Source of the DNA: an uncultured Campylobacter sp.
GTDB taxonomy: Bacteria > Campylobacterota > Campylobacteria > Campylobacterales > Campylobacteraceae
NCBI RefSeq assembly: GCF_938045775.1
Contig: NZ_CALIBH010000113.1
Coordinates: 1 to 22,859 of the forward strand
Direction of reading: 5' to 3'
Length of the DNA stretch: 22,859 nt
The notes beneath the pieces were generated by a model. That model searched no databases and was not told where the DNA came from. It was given only the letters and a program-made list of their open reading frames with translations. Shown one piece after another: positions 14,014-21,288 of this stretch. The translations under genes were made by a program, and so were the position numbers. Within the stretch, counting starts at the first letter, position 1. The number at the start of each line of letters is the position of its first letter.

Positions 14014-14445
14014 TCACAGGCTCTTTAACGCCGCAAGTACTTTTTGTGCGTCCTGCTCGGGCTTAGCGATACGGCTAAAGCGCTTTACTTCCTTGCCGCC
14101 TCGGAAAATCAGGGTTTGGCGGTGGTAAAATTTCTTCCCGTCGCCGGTGGTGAAAGTCTCGAGCCGCAGCGGCGCTTCAAGCTCGAATTTTTCGTCGTTT
14201 ATGAACTCAAACGTAGCGCCCGTAGCGCGCTTAAACTCGCTCGTGCCCGCCTCGCCCATGCTGCCTACGGCGATAAGCTCGAAGCCGAGGGCTTTTATCT
14301 GCGCAAACGCGCTCTCGTAGGCCTTGCACTGAAGCGTGCAGCCAGTAAGCCCCGCCGCGTCGCGCAACTCCTCCGGCAAAAATTTTCCGCTGTCGCCCAT
14401 TTTCGGGTAGGTAAAAACCACGCACTTTTTCGGTAAATTTATCAT
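14014..14445 (-). CDS. Peroxiredoxin-like (AhpC/TSA-BCP group) thioredoxin-fold protein
   Basis: 142 residues from the ATG at 14445 (AAAGGCGAGAG upstream); a longer frame from 14484 has no binding site. The fold order fits the BCP-type peroxiredoxins: a strand with VVFTYPKMGDSGKFLPEELRDAAGLTGCTLQC, then KAYESAFAQIKALGFELIAVGS and a C-terminal strand with RQTLIFRGGKEVKRF. These enzymes reduce hydroperoxides in the cytoplasm. The cysteines are C36 and C40 in GCTLQC, spaced by three residues rather than the four usual in BCP, so the mechanism may differ. There is no signal peptide. It is divergent from the DUF3137 gene and on the same strand as the cysteine-rich exported proteins. Confidence 0.7.
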   Translation of the reverse strand: MINLPKKCVVFTYPKMGDSGKFLPEELRDAAGLTGCTLQCKAYESAFAQIKALGFELIAVGSMGEAGTSEFKRATGATFEFINDEKFELEAPLRLETFTTGDGKKFYHRQTLIFRGGKEVKRFSRIAKPEQDAQKVLAALKSL

Positions 14446-14580
14446 CTCTCGCCTTTTGATCGAAATAGGCCGCAAAAATAGCATAAAAAATCTTAAACCC
14501 GCTTAACGGATGAAATTTTAATAAAATTTAGCGTAAAATAAAGGGCAAAATTTTGGCAAATCAAATTCGGAGTTTAAATT

Positions 14581-15663
14581 TTGAATATGGATAGAGCGAT
14601 AGAGGAGCTGGCAAAAAAGCAGCAGCAGTGCAAGATAAAATTTCTAAAACCGCTGATTTTGTTGATATTGATCGCAGCTTTTTCCGTCGGCTGGTTTATC
14701 CACGGCTTGATCCAAAACGAATACTCCTCCGCCGTGCTGATGTCCGCGATGATCCCGATAATTGCGGTAAGCTGCGTATGGGGGATTTATGATGATTCCA
14801 TCGCCAAGTGGGAGTACAATGCCTTTTACAAAGACGCCTTCATCCGCGCCATCATTTCAGATATCGATCCCGCCTTTAGATACGAGCCGCAAAGCGGCAT
14901 AGACGAAGAAGAGATCCGCAAAACAGGCATCTATCCGAACAATGAATTCGTAGCCGAGGATCAGATAGTCGGCGTGTATAAAGGGGTGAAATTTAGCCTA
15001 AGCGAGGCGATAAAAATCTATGAAACGCGCGAGTCTATGGAGCTTGTAAGGCTATCTCAAAGGGCTAAAAGCGATCTTTCCGCAGCTTTTTTGCTGTCGG
15101 CGATTGCGCTTTGGAACGCTTGGAGGCTCGGCGAATACGTGCAGGCTTTTAGCGGTTCGGTGTTGGTGTGCGAGTTTTATAAGAAATTTAAAGGACGGAC
15201 CATCATCGCGGACCGCTCGCCAGGCACTAAATTTTTAGGCGATCAAGAGCTGATGGACGACGTGATTTTCGGCAAGGAATTTCGCGTGTTCGCAAGCGAT
15301 AAGATCGAGGCGCGGTATCTTTTGACGCCTAGCTTTATGGAGCGTCTCGGGGCTTTGAAGCTTAAGCTTGCGCCCAAGATCGCTCTTAGCGCGGCGTTTA
15401 TGGACGGCAAATTTTATCTATTTTTAAACGGCGCGAAAAACCGCTTCGAAGCCGCGCTGTTTTCGCCGCGCACTACGCTAAAAGACGCCGAGCGGATAAA
15501 GGCCGAGGTTTTGCAGCTTCTGGGTATCATTGACGAGCTGCGCTTGAACGAGGAGCTTTTTGGCGGCGCAAGCGAGAGCGGCGAGCCTGCAAATAGCCCG
15601 CCACTCAGCGGCAAAGAACTGCAGAGATTACGCGATAAAGGCTTGAGCTCGCGCGATCGCTAG
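14581..15663 (+). CDS. DUF3137 family membrane protein
   Basis: 360 residues, starting at TTG 14581 with GGAG 8 nt upstream; the ATG two codons later is spaced too far. Two hydrophobic helices lie near residues 22-40 and 52-70, and the rest is a soluble domain facing the cytoplasm. The family marks are GVYKGVKFSLSEA, the FKGRTII segment, and the strongly conserved ARYLLTPSFMERLGALK, followed by a strand where the protein displays FMDGKFYLFLNGAKNRFEAALF. The function of the family is unknown; in other bacteria it is found as a stand-alone membrane protein or beside LemA proteins, but no lemA gene is visible here. The C-terminus is a disordered Ser/Gly/Pro tail. It converges on the DUF475 gene. 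Confidence 0.75.
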   Translation: MNMDRAIEELAKKQQQCKIKFLKPLILLILIAAFSVGWFIHGLIQNEYSSAVLMSAMIPIIAVSCVWGIYDDSIAKWEYNAFYKDAFIRAIISDIDPAFRYEPQSGIDEEEIRKTGIYPNNEFVAEDQIVGVYKGVKFSLSEAIKIYETRESMELVRLSQRAKSDLSAAFLLSAIALWNAWRLGEYVQAFSGSVLVCEFYKKFKGRTIIADRSPGTKFLGDQELMDDVIFGKEFRVFASDKIEARYLLTPSFMERLGALKLKLAPKIALSAAFMDGKFYLFLNGAKNRFEAALFSPRTTLKDAERIKAEVLQLLGIIDELRLNEELFGGASESGEPANSPPLSGKELQRLRDKGLSSRDR

Positions 15664-15732
15664 GCTGGATAAAATTTAACGCTTTTCGTAAAATTTCAAT
15701 CTCATCGCCCGCGTCTTTAAATTTGGCGGTTT

Positions 15733-15783
15733 TTGGAATTTAGCGTTTCTTGAAATTCGGCGTCTCTTGAAATTTAACGCGGC
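15733..15783. repeat. Three imperfect 17-bp tandem repeats
   Basis: TTGGAATTTAGCGTTTC, TTGAAATTCGGCGTCTC and TTGAAATTTAACGCGGC lie end to end in the gap between the converging DUF3137 and DUF475 genes. The rest of that 204-bp gap is AAATTT-rich with a palindromic AAATTTTAAAATTT near 15824 that could serve both genes as a terminator. Confidence 0.55.
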
Positions 15784-15867
15784 GCAAGCGGGTAAATTTT
15801 ATCGCTTGTGGCGGTAGCTTGAAATTTTAAAATTTAGCCCGCGTGCCGCAAAGCTCGCTATGAAATT

Positions 15868-16878
15868 TCACTCGTTGTTTCCCGCGATCGTTTCGATGAG
15901 TTTGCGCTTGTTGCGGCGGTTGTAAAGCACCGACGAAAGGAGCGATAGCGCGATGAATAAGATCCCCACGGTGCCGGTTATGATCTCGCTTACTTCAAAT
16001 TTCAGCTTGGCAAACATTATAAACGCCAAACACGCGATGGCGTAGTGCGCGCCGTGCTCCAGATACGCGAAGTGCGACAGCGTGCCGTGCGCGACGAGAT
16101 ATAGCGTGATGGAGCGCACGAACATCGCGCCGGCACCTAGCCCCAGCATAATGATGAAGATATTATCGCTTAGCGCAAACGCGCCGATCACGCCGTCGAA
16201 GCTAAAGCTCGCGTCCAGGGTTTCTAAGTATAAAAAGCCCGCAAGGCCGTTTTTTACGCCGTTCGTGCCGAAAAGGCGGTCGAAGCAGGAGATGAGTAGA
16301 TAGAGTAAGATCGCGCCGAAATACGCCGCACCGAGCGTCGCCGAGTCCGTTTTAGTAAGTAGCACAAGCCCCGCGGCTAGAGCGATCAGCGTGGGCGCGT
16401 TTGGAATGCGCTTTAAAAATCGCACGAGCCCATTATTTTCGATTATGCCCAGCCAGTGTAGCTCGCGCTGCGCATCGAAGAAAAAATCGCAAAAGACCAT
16501 CAGCAAAAACGCGCCGCCGAAGACGTAAATTTGCGCTTCGTTCGCGCTTAAAATTTCATGGTAGCGCTGCGGCCGCTTAAGTGCCAGCACGAGGGTTTCC
16601 CAAAGTCCAAGATGCGCGCTTGCGGCGACGATTAGCACGGGGAATAAAAACCTCATGCCAAAAACCGCGATCGGAATGCCCCAGAGGATAAATCTACTCT
16701 GCCACACCGGCGCCATATCTTTTAGCACCTTAGCATTGACTACGGCGTTGTCGAAGCTAAGGCTGATTTCGAGCACGCATAAAAGCGCGCAGATATATGC
16801 AGCACCTGCGCCGCCGATATAAAACGCGATAGCAAGCGCAATTAGGCTTACTACAAAAGAGGAGTAAAAATATTTCAT
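15868..16878 (-). CDS. DUF475/TerC-like integral membrane protein
   Basis: 336 residues from the ATG at 16878, preceded by AGGACAG; an upstream in-frame ATG at 16914 is beyond the probable promoter. About nine hydrophobic helices. The two family signatures are SFDNAVVNAKVLKDM (about 41-55) and DASFSFDGVIGAFALSDN (about 222-239), acidic residues in membrane helices as in the TerC superfamily. This superfamily is linked to metal ion (tellurite resistance, Mn2+ or Ca2+) handling; for DUF475 itself the substrate is not established. It is divergent from the antiporter gene and convergent with the DUF3137 gene, so it is probably transcribed alone. Confidence 0.83.
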   Translation of the reverse strand: MKYFYSSFVVSLIALAIAFYIGGAGAAYICALLCVLEISLSFDNAVVNAKVLKDMAPVWQSRFILWGIPIAVFGMRFLFPVLIVAASAHLGLWETLVLALKRPQRYHEILSANEAQIYVFGGAFLLMVFCDFFFDAQRELHWLGIIENNGLVRFLKRIPNAPTLIALAAGLVLLTKTDSATLGAAYFGAILLYLLISCFDRLFGTNGVKNGLAGFLYLETLDASFSFDGVIGAFALSDNIFIIMLGLGAGAMFVRSITLYLVAHGTLSHFAYLEHGAHYAIACLAFIMFAKLKFEVSEIITGTVGILFIALSLLSSVLYNRRNKRKLIETIAGNNE

Positions 16879-16904
16879 CGCTGTCCTAGCCGATTTTTTG
16901 CGCG

Positions 16905-16913
16905 ATTTTAGCA
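16905..16913 (-). promoter_or_regulatory. Extended -10 of the DUF475 gene
   Basis: The minus strand reads TGCTAAAAT (16913-16905), an extended -10 element 27-32 nt before the ATG. No good -35 is seen. Confidence 0.4.
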
Positions 16914-16933
16914 AAATTTAGCCCTAAATTCTA

Positions 16934-16939
16934 TATAAT
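16934..16939 (+). promoter_or_regulatory. -10 box of the antiporter gene
   Basis: A perfect TATAAT ends 26 nt before the ATG at 16966, predicting a start near 16946. This argues against using the in-frame TTG at 16939 as start codon. Confidence 0.5.
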
Positions 16940-16965
16940 TGCAAAAATTCCAAAAAAGGCAAAAG

Positions 16966-18285
16966 ATGCTTACCAATCCCGTATTTATCAGTATCTGTGT
17001 GATGTGCGCGCTATGTTTGCTGAGGTGCAACGTAATGCTTGCGATCCTAATCGGCACGATATGCGCCGTGCTCTCAAGCAATATTCCGCTGGGCGATGCC
17101 ATAAATTTATTCATAAACGGCAACCCCGAAAACGCCGGCAGCCTCGGTATGGGCGGAAATTTAGAAACCGCGCTCTCATATCTGCTGTTAGGCGTCATCG
17201 CAAGCGCGATCTCAAAGACTAACCTAACGGCGATCTTGGTGCGCGCGGTGGCAAATTTAATCAGCGATAAAAAATATATCTTTATCTTTTCGATTGCCTT
17301 TTTTGCGTGCTTTTCACAAAATTTAATCCCCGTGCATATCGCCTTTATCCCGATTTTGATCCCGCCGTTAGTTAAGATCATGAACTCGCTAAAGATCGAT
17401 CGCCGCGCCGTAGCGTGCGCGCTGACGTTCGGCTTGCAGACGCCGTATATGGCGCTGCCGCTGGGATTCGGACTTATCTTTATGGGGCTAATCGAAAAAA
17501 ATATGAACGCAAACGGCATCGCAGTAAGCCTAAGCGACATATCGAGCGTGATGTGGCTAAGCGCCGTGCCGATGCTCGTGGGCCTCATTCTAGCCGTGAT
17601 CTACTACCGCAAGCCGAGAGACTACGCCGAAACCAAACAGAGCCTGGATGCGCATTTTAGCGAACTTAAGATGGGCATGCGCGAATGGGGCGCGCTAGCG
17701 GGTATCGCGGTGTGCTTCGCGGTGCAAATTTGGATCAAATCCCTTCCGTTTGCCGCGCTTAGCGGAATTTTAGTAATGCTTGCGAGCAAAGGCATCGAGT
17801 GGAAGAAGCTCGATAACGTATTTGACGAGGGCGTGCATATGATGGGCTACATCGCGTTTTTGATGCTGATCGCCGCAGGATACGGCACGATCTTAAAAGA
17901 AACCGGCGGCGTGAACGAGCTGGTGCACGTAGCGAGCACTTTAAGCGGCGGCAAGCTCGGCGGCGCGCTGCTGATGATCGGCATCGGGCTACTCGTGACG
18001 ATGGGTATCGGCTCGAGCTTCGGCACGATCCCTATCATCGCTACGATATACTGCCCGCTAGCCGCGCAGCTGGGCTTTAGCACGGCGGCGACGATCTTTA
18101 TCATCGGCGTGGCTGCCGGTATCGGCGATGCGGGCTCGCCTGCGAGCGATAGCACGCTCGGACCTACCGTGGGGCTGAATATCGACGGCGAGCATAGCCA
18201 TATGTGGGATACCTGCGTGCCGACCTTTATTTTCTTTAATATCCCGCTAATCATATTCGGCATAATCTTTTCGATGATGCTTTGA
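16966..18285 (+). CDS. Na+/H+ antiporter-family permease (YuiF-like)
   Basis: 439 residues from the ATG at 16966, with AAAAAAGG upstream. The protein is almost entirely membrane helices, about eleven. The family markers are LGGNLETALSYLLLGVIASAIS-type sequence near residue 50, the FACFSQNLIPVHIAFIPILIPPL helix, and the C-terminal signature GIGDAGSPASDSTLGPTVGL with MWDTCVPTFIFFNIPLI. This is the PF03553-type antiporter superfamily; members are annotated as Na+/H+ antiporters, and some relatives are thought to carry amino acids, so the substrate is open. It is transcribed alone, divergent from the DUF475 gene. A 16-bp AT palindrome follows the stop directly. Confidence 0.85.
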   Translation: MLTNPVFISICVMCALCLLRCNVMLAILIGTICAVLSSNIPLGDAINLFINGNPENAGSLGMGGNLETALSYLLLGVIASAISKTNLTAILVRAVANLISDKKYIFIFSIAFFACFSQNLIPVHIAFIPILIPPLVKIMNSLKIDRRAVACALTFGLQTPYMALPLGFGLIFMGLIEKNMNANGIAVSLSDISSVMWLSAVPMLVGLILAVIYYRKPRDYAETKQSLDAHFSELKMGMREWGALAGIAVCFAVQIWIKSLPFAALSGILVMLASKGIEWKKLDNVFDEGVHMMGYIAFLMLIAAGYGTILKETGGVNELVHVASTLSGGKLGGALLMIGIGLLVTMGIGSSFGTIPIIATIYCPLAAQLGFSTAATIFIIGVAAGIGDAGSPASDSTLGPTVGLNIDGEHSHMWDTCVPTFIFFNIPLIIFGIIFSMML

Positions 18286-18300
18286 AATTTTATAAAATTT
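18285..18300 (+). terminator. AT palindrome at the stop of the antiporter gene
   Basis: AAATTTTATAAAATTT is a perfect 16-bp palindrome beginning in the TGA stop. As RNA it gives only a short AT stem, so termination is possible but weak. Confidence 0.3.
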
Positions 18301-18316
18301 ATCGGCGCGGCGCTGC

Positions 18317-18339
18317 TCGTAAATTTTATAAATTTACGA
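18317..18339. repeat. Perfect 10-bp inverted repeat
   Basis: TCGTAAATTT and AAATTTACGA flank a 3-nt centre. It lies in the 257-bp AAATTT-rich gap before the CopD-like gene and could be a terminator stem or a protein-binding site. Nothing else is seen in that gap except the promoter noted below. Confidence 0.5.
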
Positions 18340-18485
18340 ATGCGACCATTTTTAAATTTAGCTGCGCGGCTTTGTTTTTAAATTTGCCCGCGCGATTTCG
18401 TCGAAATTTATTTGCGCCGTTCGCGCGGTTTGCTTAAATTTAGCCGCTTTAAATTTAACCGCTCGCGGCGCGTTGATGAAAATCA

Positions 18486-18514
18486 TTGCTAAAATTTAAA
18501 ATTTCGCATAAAAT
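18486..18514 (+). promoter_or_regulatory. Promoter of the CopD-like gene
   Basis: TTGCTA (18486-18491) and TAAAAT (18509-18514) are separated by 17 bp and lie about 30 nt before the start codon. Confidence 0.45.
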
Positions 18515-18542
18515 GGGCGAAATTTCATAGCAAGGAGCGGTG

Positions 18543-18986
18543 GTGGAGCAAATTTATCCTTACGTGCAGATAGTGCATCTCATCTGCGCCATTATCTTTT
18601 TGGGCTATATATTTTTCGACGTCGTGATTTTTTCGCGGCTCAAAGGCGCGCTGGGCGCGGATTTTGAGCGCGTTAAAAAGGCGATCGGCTCGCGCGCGAT
18701 TAAGATCATGCCGGTTTGCCTTTTTACGCTGATAATCACCGGCGGAATGATGATGAGCCGTTGGGTCGGGAGCGCTAACGGCGGGTATTTCGGCACGCCG
18801 CTTCAAAAAATCTTTATGCTAAAAGTCGTGCTCGCGCTCATCATCGCCGTGTGCGTAGCGATAAATTTAAGTTGTCGTGCAATGGGAAGGCCCGCGCCTG
18901 AGTTTTTACGAGCAAATATCCACAAGATCGCGCTTACTTTCGGCTTCATCATCGTGCTTTGCGCAAAGCTGATGTTTGTAGTATGA
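18543..18986 (+). CDS. CopD-like four-helix integral membrane protein
   Basis: 147 residues. Two GTG codons in a row (18540, 18543) could start it; the second has the better spacing (5 nt) from AAGGAG. Four hydrophobic helices are evident: VQIVHLICAIIFLGYIFFDV, IKIMPVCLFTLIITGGMMM, FMLKVVLALIIAVCVAIN and KIALTFGFIIVLCAKLMFV. The first-helix His (VQIVHL), the GGMMMSRW loop and the KVVLAL helix resemble the CopD / DUF2269 superfamily of small membrane proteins, in which such His residues bind copper or heme. No other copper gene is near. The product is probably an inner-membrane protein, but its role is uncertain. Confidence 0.6.
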   Translation: MEQIYPYVQIVHLICAIIFLGYIFFDVVIFSRLKGALGADFERVKKAIGSRAIKIMPVCLFTLIITGGMMMSRWVGSANGGYFGTPLQKIFMLKVVLALIIAVCVAINLSCRAMGRPAPEFLRANIHKIALTFGFIIVLCAKLMFVV

Positions 18987-19426
18987 TTTATGGCGCAAAA
19001 TTTAGCGCTGGCAGCGTGACTTTTATTGCGAAATTCTGCAGCGTGGCAAAGATTTAATTTTGCTTGCTTTTAAAATACGACGCTTGCTAAAAATTTTAAA
19101 ATTCCACTTTGCTGGGCGGGAGTAGAAATTTAAGAATTTTAAATTCCACTATGTCTGCGCTAAAGCGCGAAATTTTAAAATTTCACTCCTTTCTTGTGCT
19201 GTTTTGTCAAATGCAATCTGCAAAATTTAATCTCATAAAATTTTAAAATTTCATCACAAGCTTTAAAGTGCTCGTAAAATTTCTCGCCCAATCCTACGCT
19301 GAAAATTTTGTAAAATTCTGTGGCTTTAAAATTTTGTAAAATTTTAAATTTTACCGCTAGGATGCGGATGAAAATTCTAAAAAAGCTCGCGCAAAATCGA
19401 AGCAAACAATGAAAAAGCGAATTTAT
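18987..19426. other. Gene-free AAATTTTAAAATTT repeat spacer
   Basis: No supported gene. At least five copies of an AAATTTTAAAATTYCACT-like unit occur between about 19085 and 19260, some 40-60 bp apart, followed by further AAATTTT blocks to about 19350. A short minus-strand frame at 19175-19405 exists but is a by-product of the repeats. Confidence 0.55.
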
Positions 19427-19469
19427 TTGACGACTTTACTTACTATTTAATAATCATTAAAGATATAAA
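19427..19469 (+). promoter_or_regulatory. Promoter region of the binding-protein array, with possible operator
   Basis: TTGACG (19427-19432) is 16 bp from AATAAT (19449-19454), and TATAAA (19464-19469) is an alternative -10. TTTAAT-AATC-ATTAAA (19446-19461) is a perfect inverted repeat overlapping these elements and resembles an AT-rich, Fur-type operator. Which -10 is used cannot be settled by eye. Confidence 0.4.
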
Positions 19470-19484
19470 AAGCTAAAATTGCTT

Positions 19485-19556
19485 TTCGCCTGCAGGCGAA
19501 TTTAATGTCTGCTTGCCATTCGCGCGGGATTTTGAGGTTTCCCGTAGCCGTGGCAA
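19485..19556 (+). promoter_or_regulatory. Structured 5' leader of the binding-protein array
   Basis: TTCGCCTGCAGGCGAA (19485-19500) is a perfect palindrome (6-bp stem, TGCA loop). It is followed by nested arms TTGCCA/TGGCAA (19513-19518, 19551-19556) enclosing CGGGA/TCCCG (19525-19529, 19540-19544). Both lie between the promoter region and the first binding-protein start. It matches no riboswitch I know. Confidence 0.5.
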
Positions 19557-19590
19557 TAGCTTTGAAATTATTTATGAGAAAGGAAAAAGG

Positions 19591-20400
19591 ATGAAGAAAT
19601 TTCTCTTAAGTCTGCTCGTCGCAGCTTTGGCCAGTAGCGCGCTTTGCGCAAGATCGCTCTCCGAGATCAAAAGTAGCGGAGTGCTTAGAATAGGCGTTTA
19701 TGACGCGCAGCCGCCGTTTAGCAAGATAGAAGACGGCGTGCATCAGGGCTTTGAGGTCGATATGGCAAATGCCATCGCTAAAGATATGCTTCCATCAGGC
19801 GGGAAGGTGGAGTTTACCTCCGTGCTTGCAAATCAGCGTATAAAATTCCTACAAGAAGATAAGGTGGACGCAGTTATCGCAACTTTTACCGTAACTCCGG
19901 AGCGCGAGAAGCAGATCGATTTTACGACCCCATATTTTAGTGTCAATATAGGCATTTTAACCCGCATCGAAGATAAGATTAAATCCCTAAACGATTTACA
20001 AGATAAAACTATTTTAGTTCTTAGCGGCGGTACTGCAGAAACATACTTTGAAAAGCAAGGCTATAATATCGCTAGATGCGATAACGCAAACGCTTGCTAC
20101 AAGGCGCTAAAAGCTGGACAGGGCGACGGGTATGCCGATGATAACTTAGTCGTGCTGGCTTATCCGGTATTAGATAAAAAGGTTGAAGTAAATATCAAGA
20201 ATTTAGGCACTTCGGATTTCTTAGCCATCGGCGTGAAAAAGGGCAATTCGGAGCTTTTGGATTTTCTAAACGGCGAGCTAATCAAGCTAAGCAAAGAGGG
20301 CTTTTTCAAAAATTCGTTCGATAATTTCATCGAGCCTTACTACAAAGGAACTGCAGAGAAAAAGTATTTCTTGCTGGATGATCTTTATAGCTTGCTGTAA
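19591..20400 (+). CDS. Periplasmic amino-acid-type solute-binding protein, array member 1
   Basis: 269 residues from the ATG at 19591 (GAAAGGAAAAAGG upstream); an in-frame start at 19513 would put non-signal sequence in front and lies inside the leader hairpin. The signal peptide is MKKFLLSLLVAALASSALCA. It is a family 3 (GlnH/PEB1-like) binding protein: LSEIKSSGVLRIGVYDAQPPFS at the first strand, GFEVDMANAIA, the TFTVTPERE loop whose Arg binds the amino-acid carboxylate in this family, and GDGYADDN with the Asp that binds the amino group. Two cysteines (CDNANAC) probably form a disulfide. It ends in KKYFLLDDLYSLL, a tail shared with its neighbours. The ligand is unknown. It is the most distinct of the first three copies. 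Confidence 0.88.
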   Translation: MKKFLLSLLVAALASSALCARSLSEIKSSGVLRIGVYDAQPPFSKIEDGVHQGFEVDMANAIAKDMLPSGGKVEFTSVLANQRIKFLQEDKVDAVIATFTVTPEREKQIDFTTPYFSVNIGILTRIEDKIKSLNDLQDKTILVLSGGTAETYFEKQGYNIARCDNANACYKALKAGQGDGYADDNLVVLAYPVLDKKVEVNIKNLGTSDFLAIGVKKGNSELLDFLNGELIKLSKEGFFKNSFDNFIEPYYKGTAEKKYFLLDDLYSLL

Positions 20401-20420
20401 TTTTTAAAAAGGGGGACGCT

Positions 20421-21224
20421 ATGAAAAAGATAATCCTAGCATTGATGCTGGCTGCGTGTTCGCTTCTTAGCAACACTTTGACTCAAATCAAAGAAAAAGG
20501 GGTTATTCGAATCGGTATAGATGGCTCGTCTCCGCCGTTTAGCGTCGCTAAAGCCGGCGAATATAGCGGCTTTGAGATACTCTTAATCGAAGGGCTTGTT
20601 AAAGAAATTTTCGGCGATAAAGGCGGCAAGATAGAATATGTCGTAACGGTAGGTGATGACCGCATAAAAGCGGTACAGGATAACAGAGTCGATTTAGATA
20701 TCGCGCTAATCTCGGTTACGAAAGAGCGCGAGAAGCTGGTAGATTTCTCCGATCCATACTTTAGCGTAAATATCGGCGTGCTAACTCGTAGCGACGATAA
20801 TATCAGAAAGGTCTCCGATCTAAACGGAAAGACTATACTGGCGCAGCCCGGCACTACCGTGTTTGATTACTTTACGAAACAGGGCTATAACGTAGTACCT
20901 TGTGCGAGCGCGAATGAATGCTTTAACGCTCTAAAATCGGGCAAGGGCGACGGATACGCAGATGATAATCTGCTTGTGTTCGCTTACGCTGTAGTCGACC
21001 GCAAAGTCGAAGTAAATATCAAGAATTTAGGCTCGACGGACTTCCTGGCCATCGCGGTGCAAAAGGGCAATACTGAGCTGCTTAACGCGGTAAATGCGGG
21101 ATTAATTGAGCTAAGTAAAAAGGGCTTTTTTACAAAAATTTTTGATGAGAGTATTGAGCCTTTTTATAAAGGCACCATTGATAAAAAGTATTTCTTGCTG
21201 GACGATCTTTACAGCTTGTTTTAA
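20421..21224 (+). CDS. Solute-binding protein, array member 2 (possible lipoprotein)
   Basis: 267 residues, starting 20 bp after member 1 behind a GGGGG site. The N-terminus MKKIILALMLAACSLLSN contains a good lipobox, LAAC with Cys13, but the same stretch aligns with the ordinary signal peptides of members 1 and 4, so lipidation is likely but unproven. The mature part is a family 3 binding protein: IKEKGVIRIGIDGSSPPFS, GFEILLIEGLV, ISVTKERE, the Cys pair CASANEC, GDGYADDN and the tail KKYFLLDDLYSLF. It is closely similar to member 3 over its whole length, which indicates a recent duplication. Probable ligand: an amino acid or related small solute. Confidence 0.87.
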   Translation: MKKIILALMLAACSLLSNTLTQIKEKGVIRIGIDGSSPPFSVAKAGEYSGFEILLIEGLVKEIFGDKGGKIEYVVTVGDDRIKAVQDNRVDLDIALISVTKEREKLVDFSDPYFSVNIGVLTRSDDNIRKVSDLNGKTILAQPGTTVFDYFTKQGYNVVPCASANECFNALKSGKGDGYADDNLLVFAYAVVDRKVEVNIKNLGSTDFLAIAVQKGNTELLNAVNAGLIELSKKGFFTKIFDESIEPFYKGTIDKKYFLLDDLYSLF

Positions 21225-21288
21225 TTTAAAGTGGCGATGGATGGAATTCTATTCGCTGGCAAATTTTAGTAAAATTTAAAGGAATTTT

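Noticed and set aside
16908..17588. 226-codon minus-strand frame opposite the antiporter gene
   Set aside because: The plus strand encodes conserved membrane helices with the family signature; the antisense frame is open only because of codon bias.
18317..18339. Phage or integron attachment site
   Set aside because: No integrase or mobile gene nearby; the inverted repeat is one of many AT-rich palindromes of this genome.
19175..19405. 76-codon minus-strand frame in the repeat spacer
   Set aside because: Its residues (KFKILQNFK, EILKFYEIKF) are just translations of AAATTTTAAAATTT, there is no good binding site, and no family resemblance.
19513..19590. Longer N-terminus for the first binding protein
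   Set aside because: It would precede a complete signal peptide and begins inside a leader hairpin; ATG 19591 has the better binding site.
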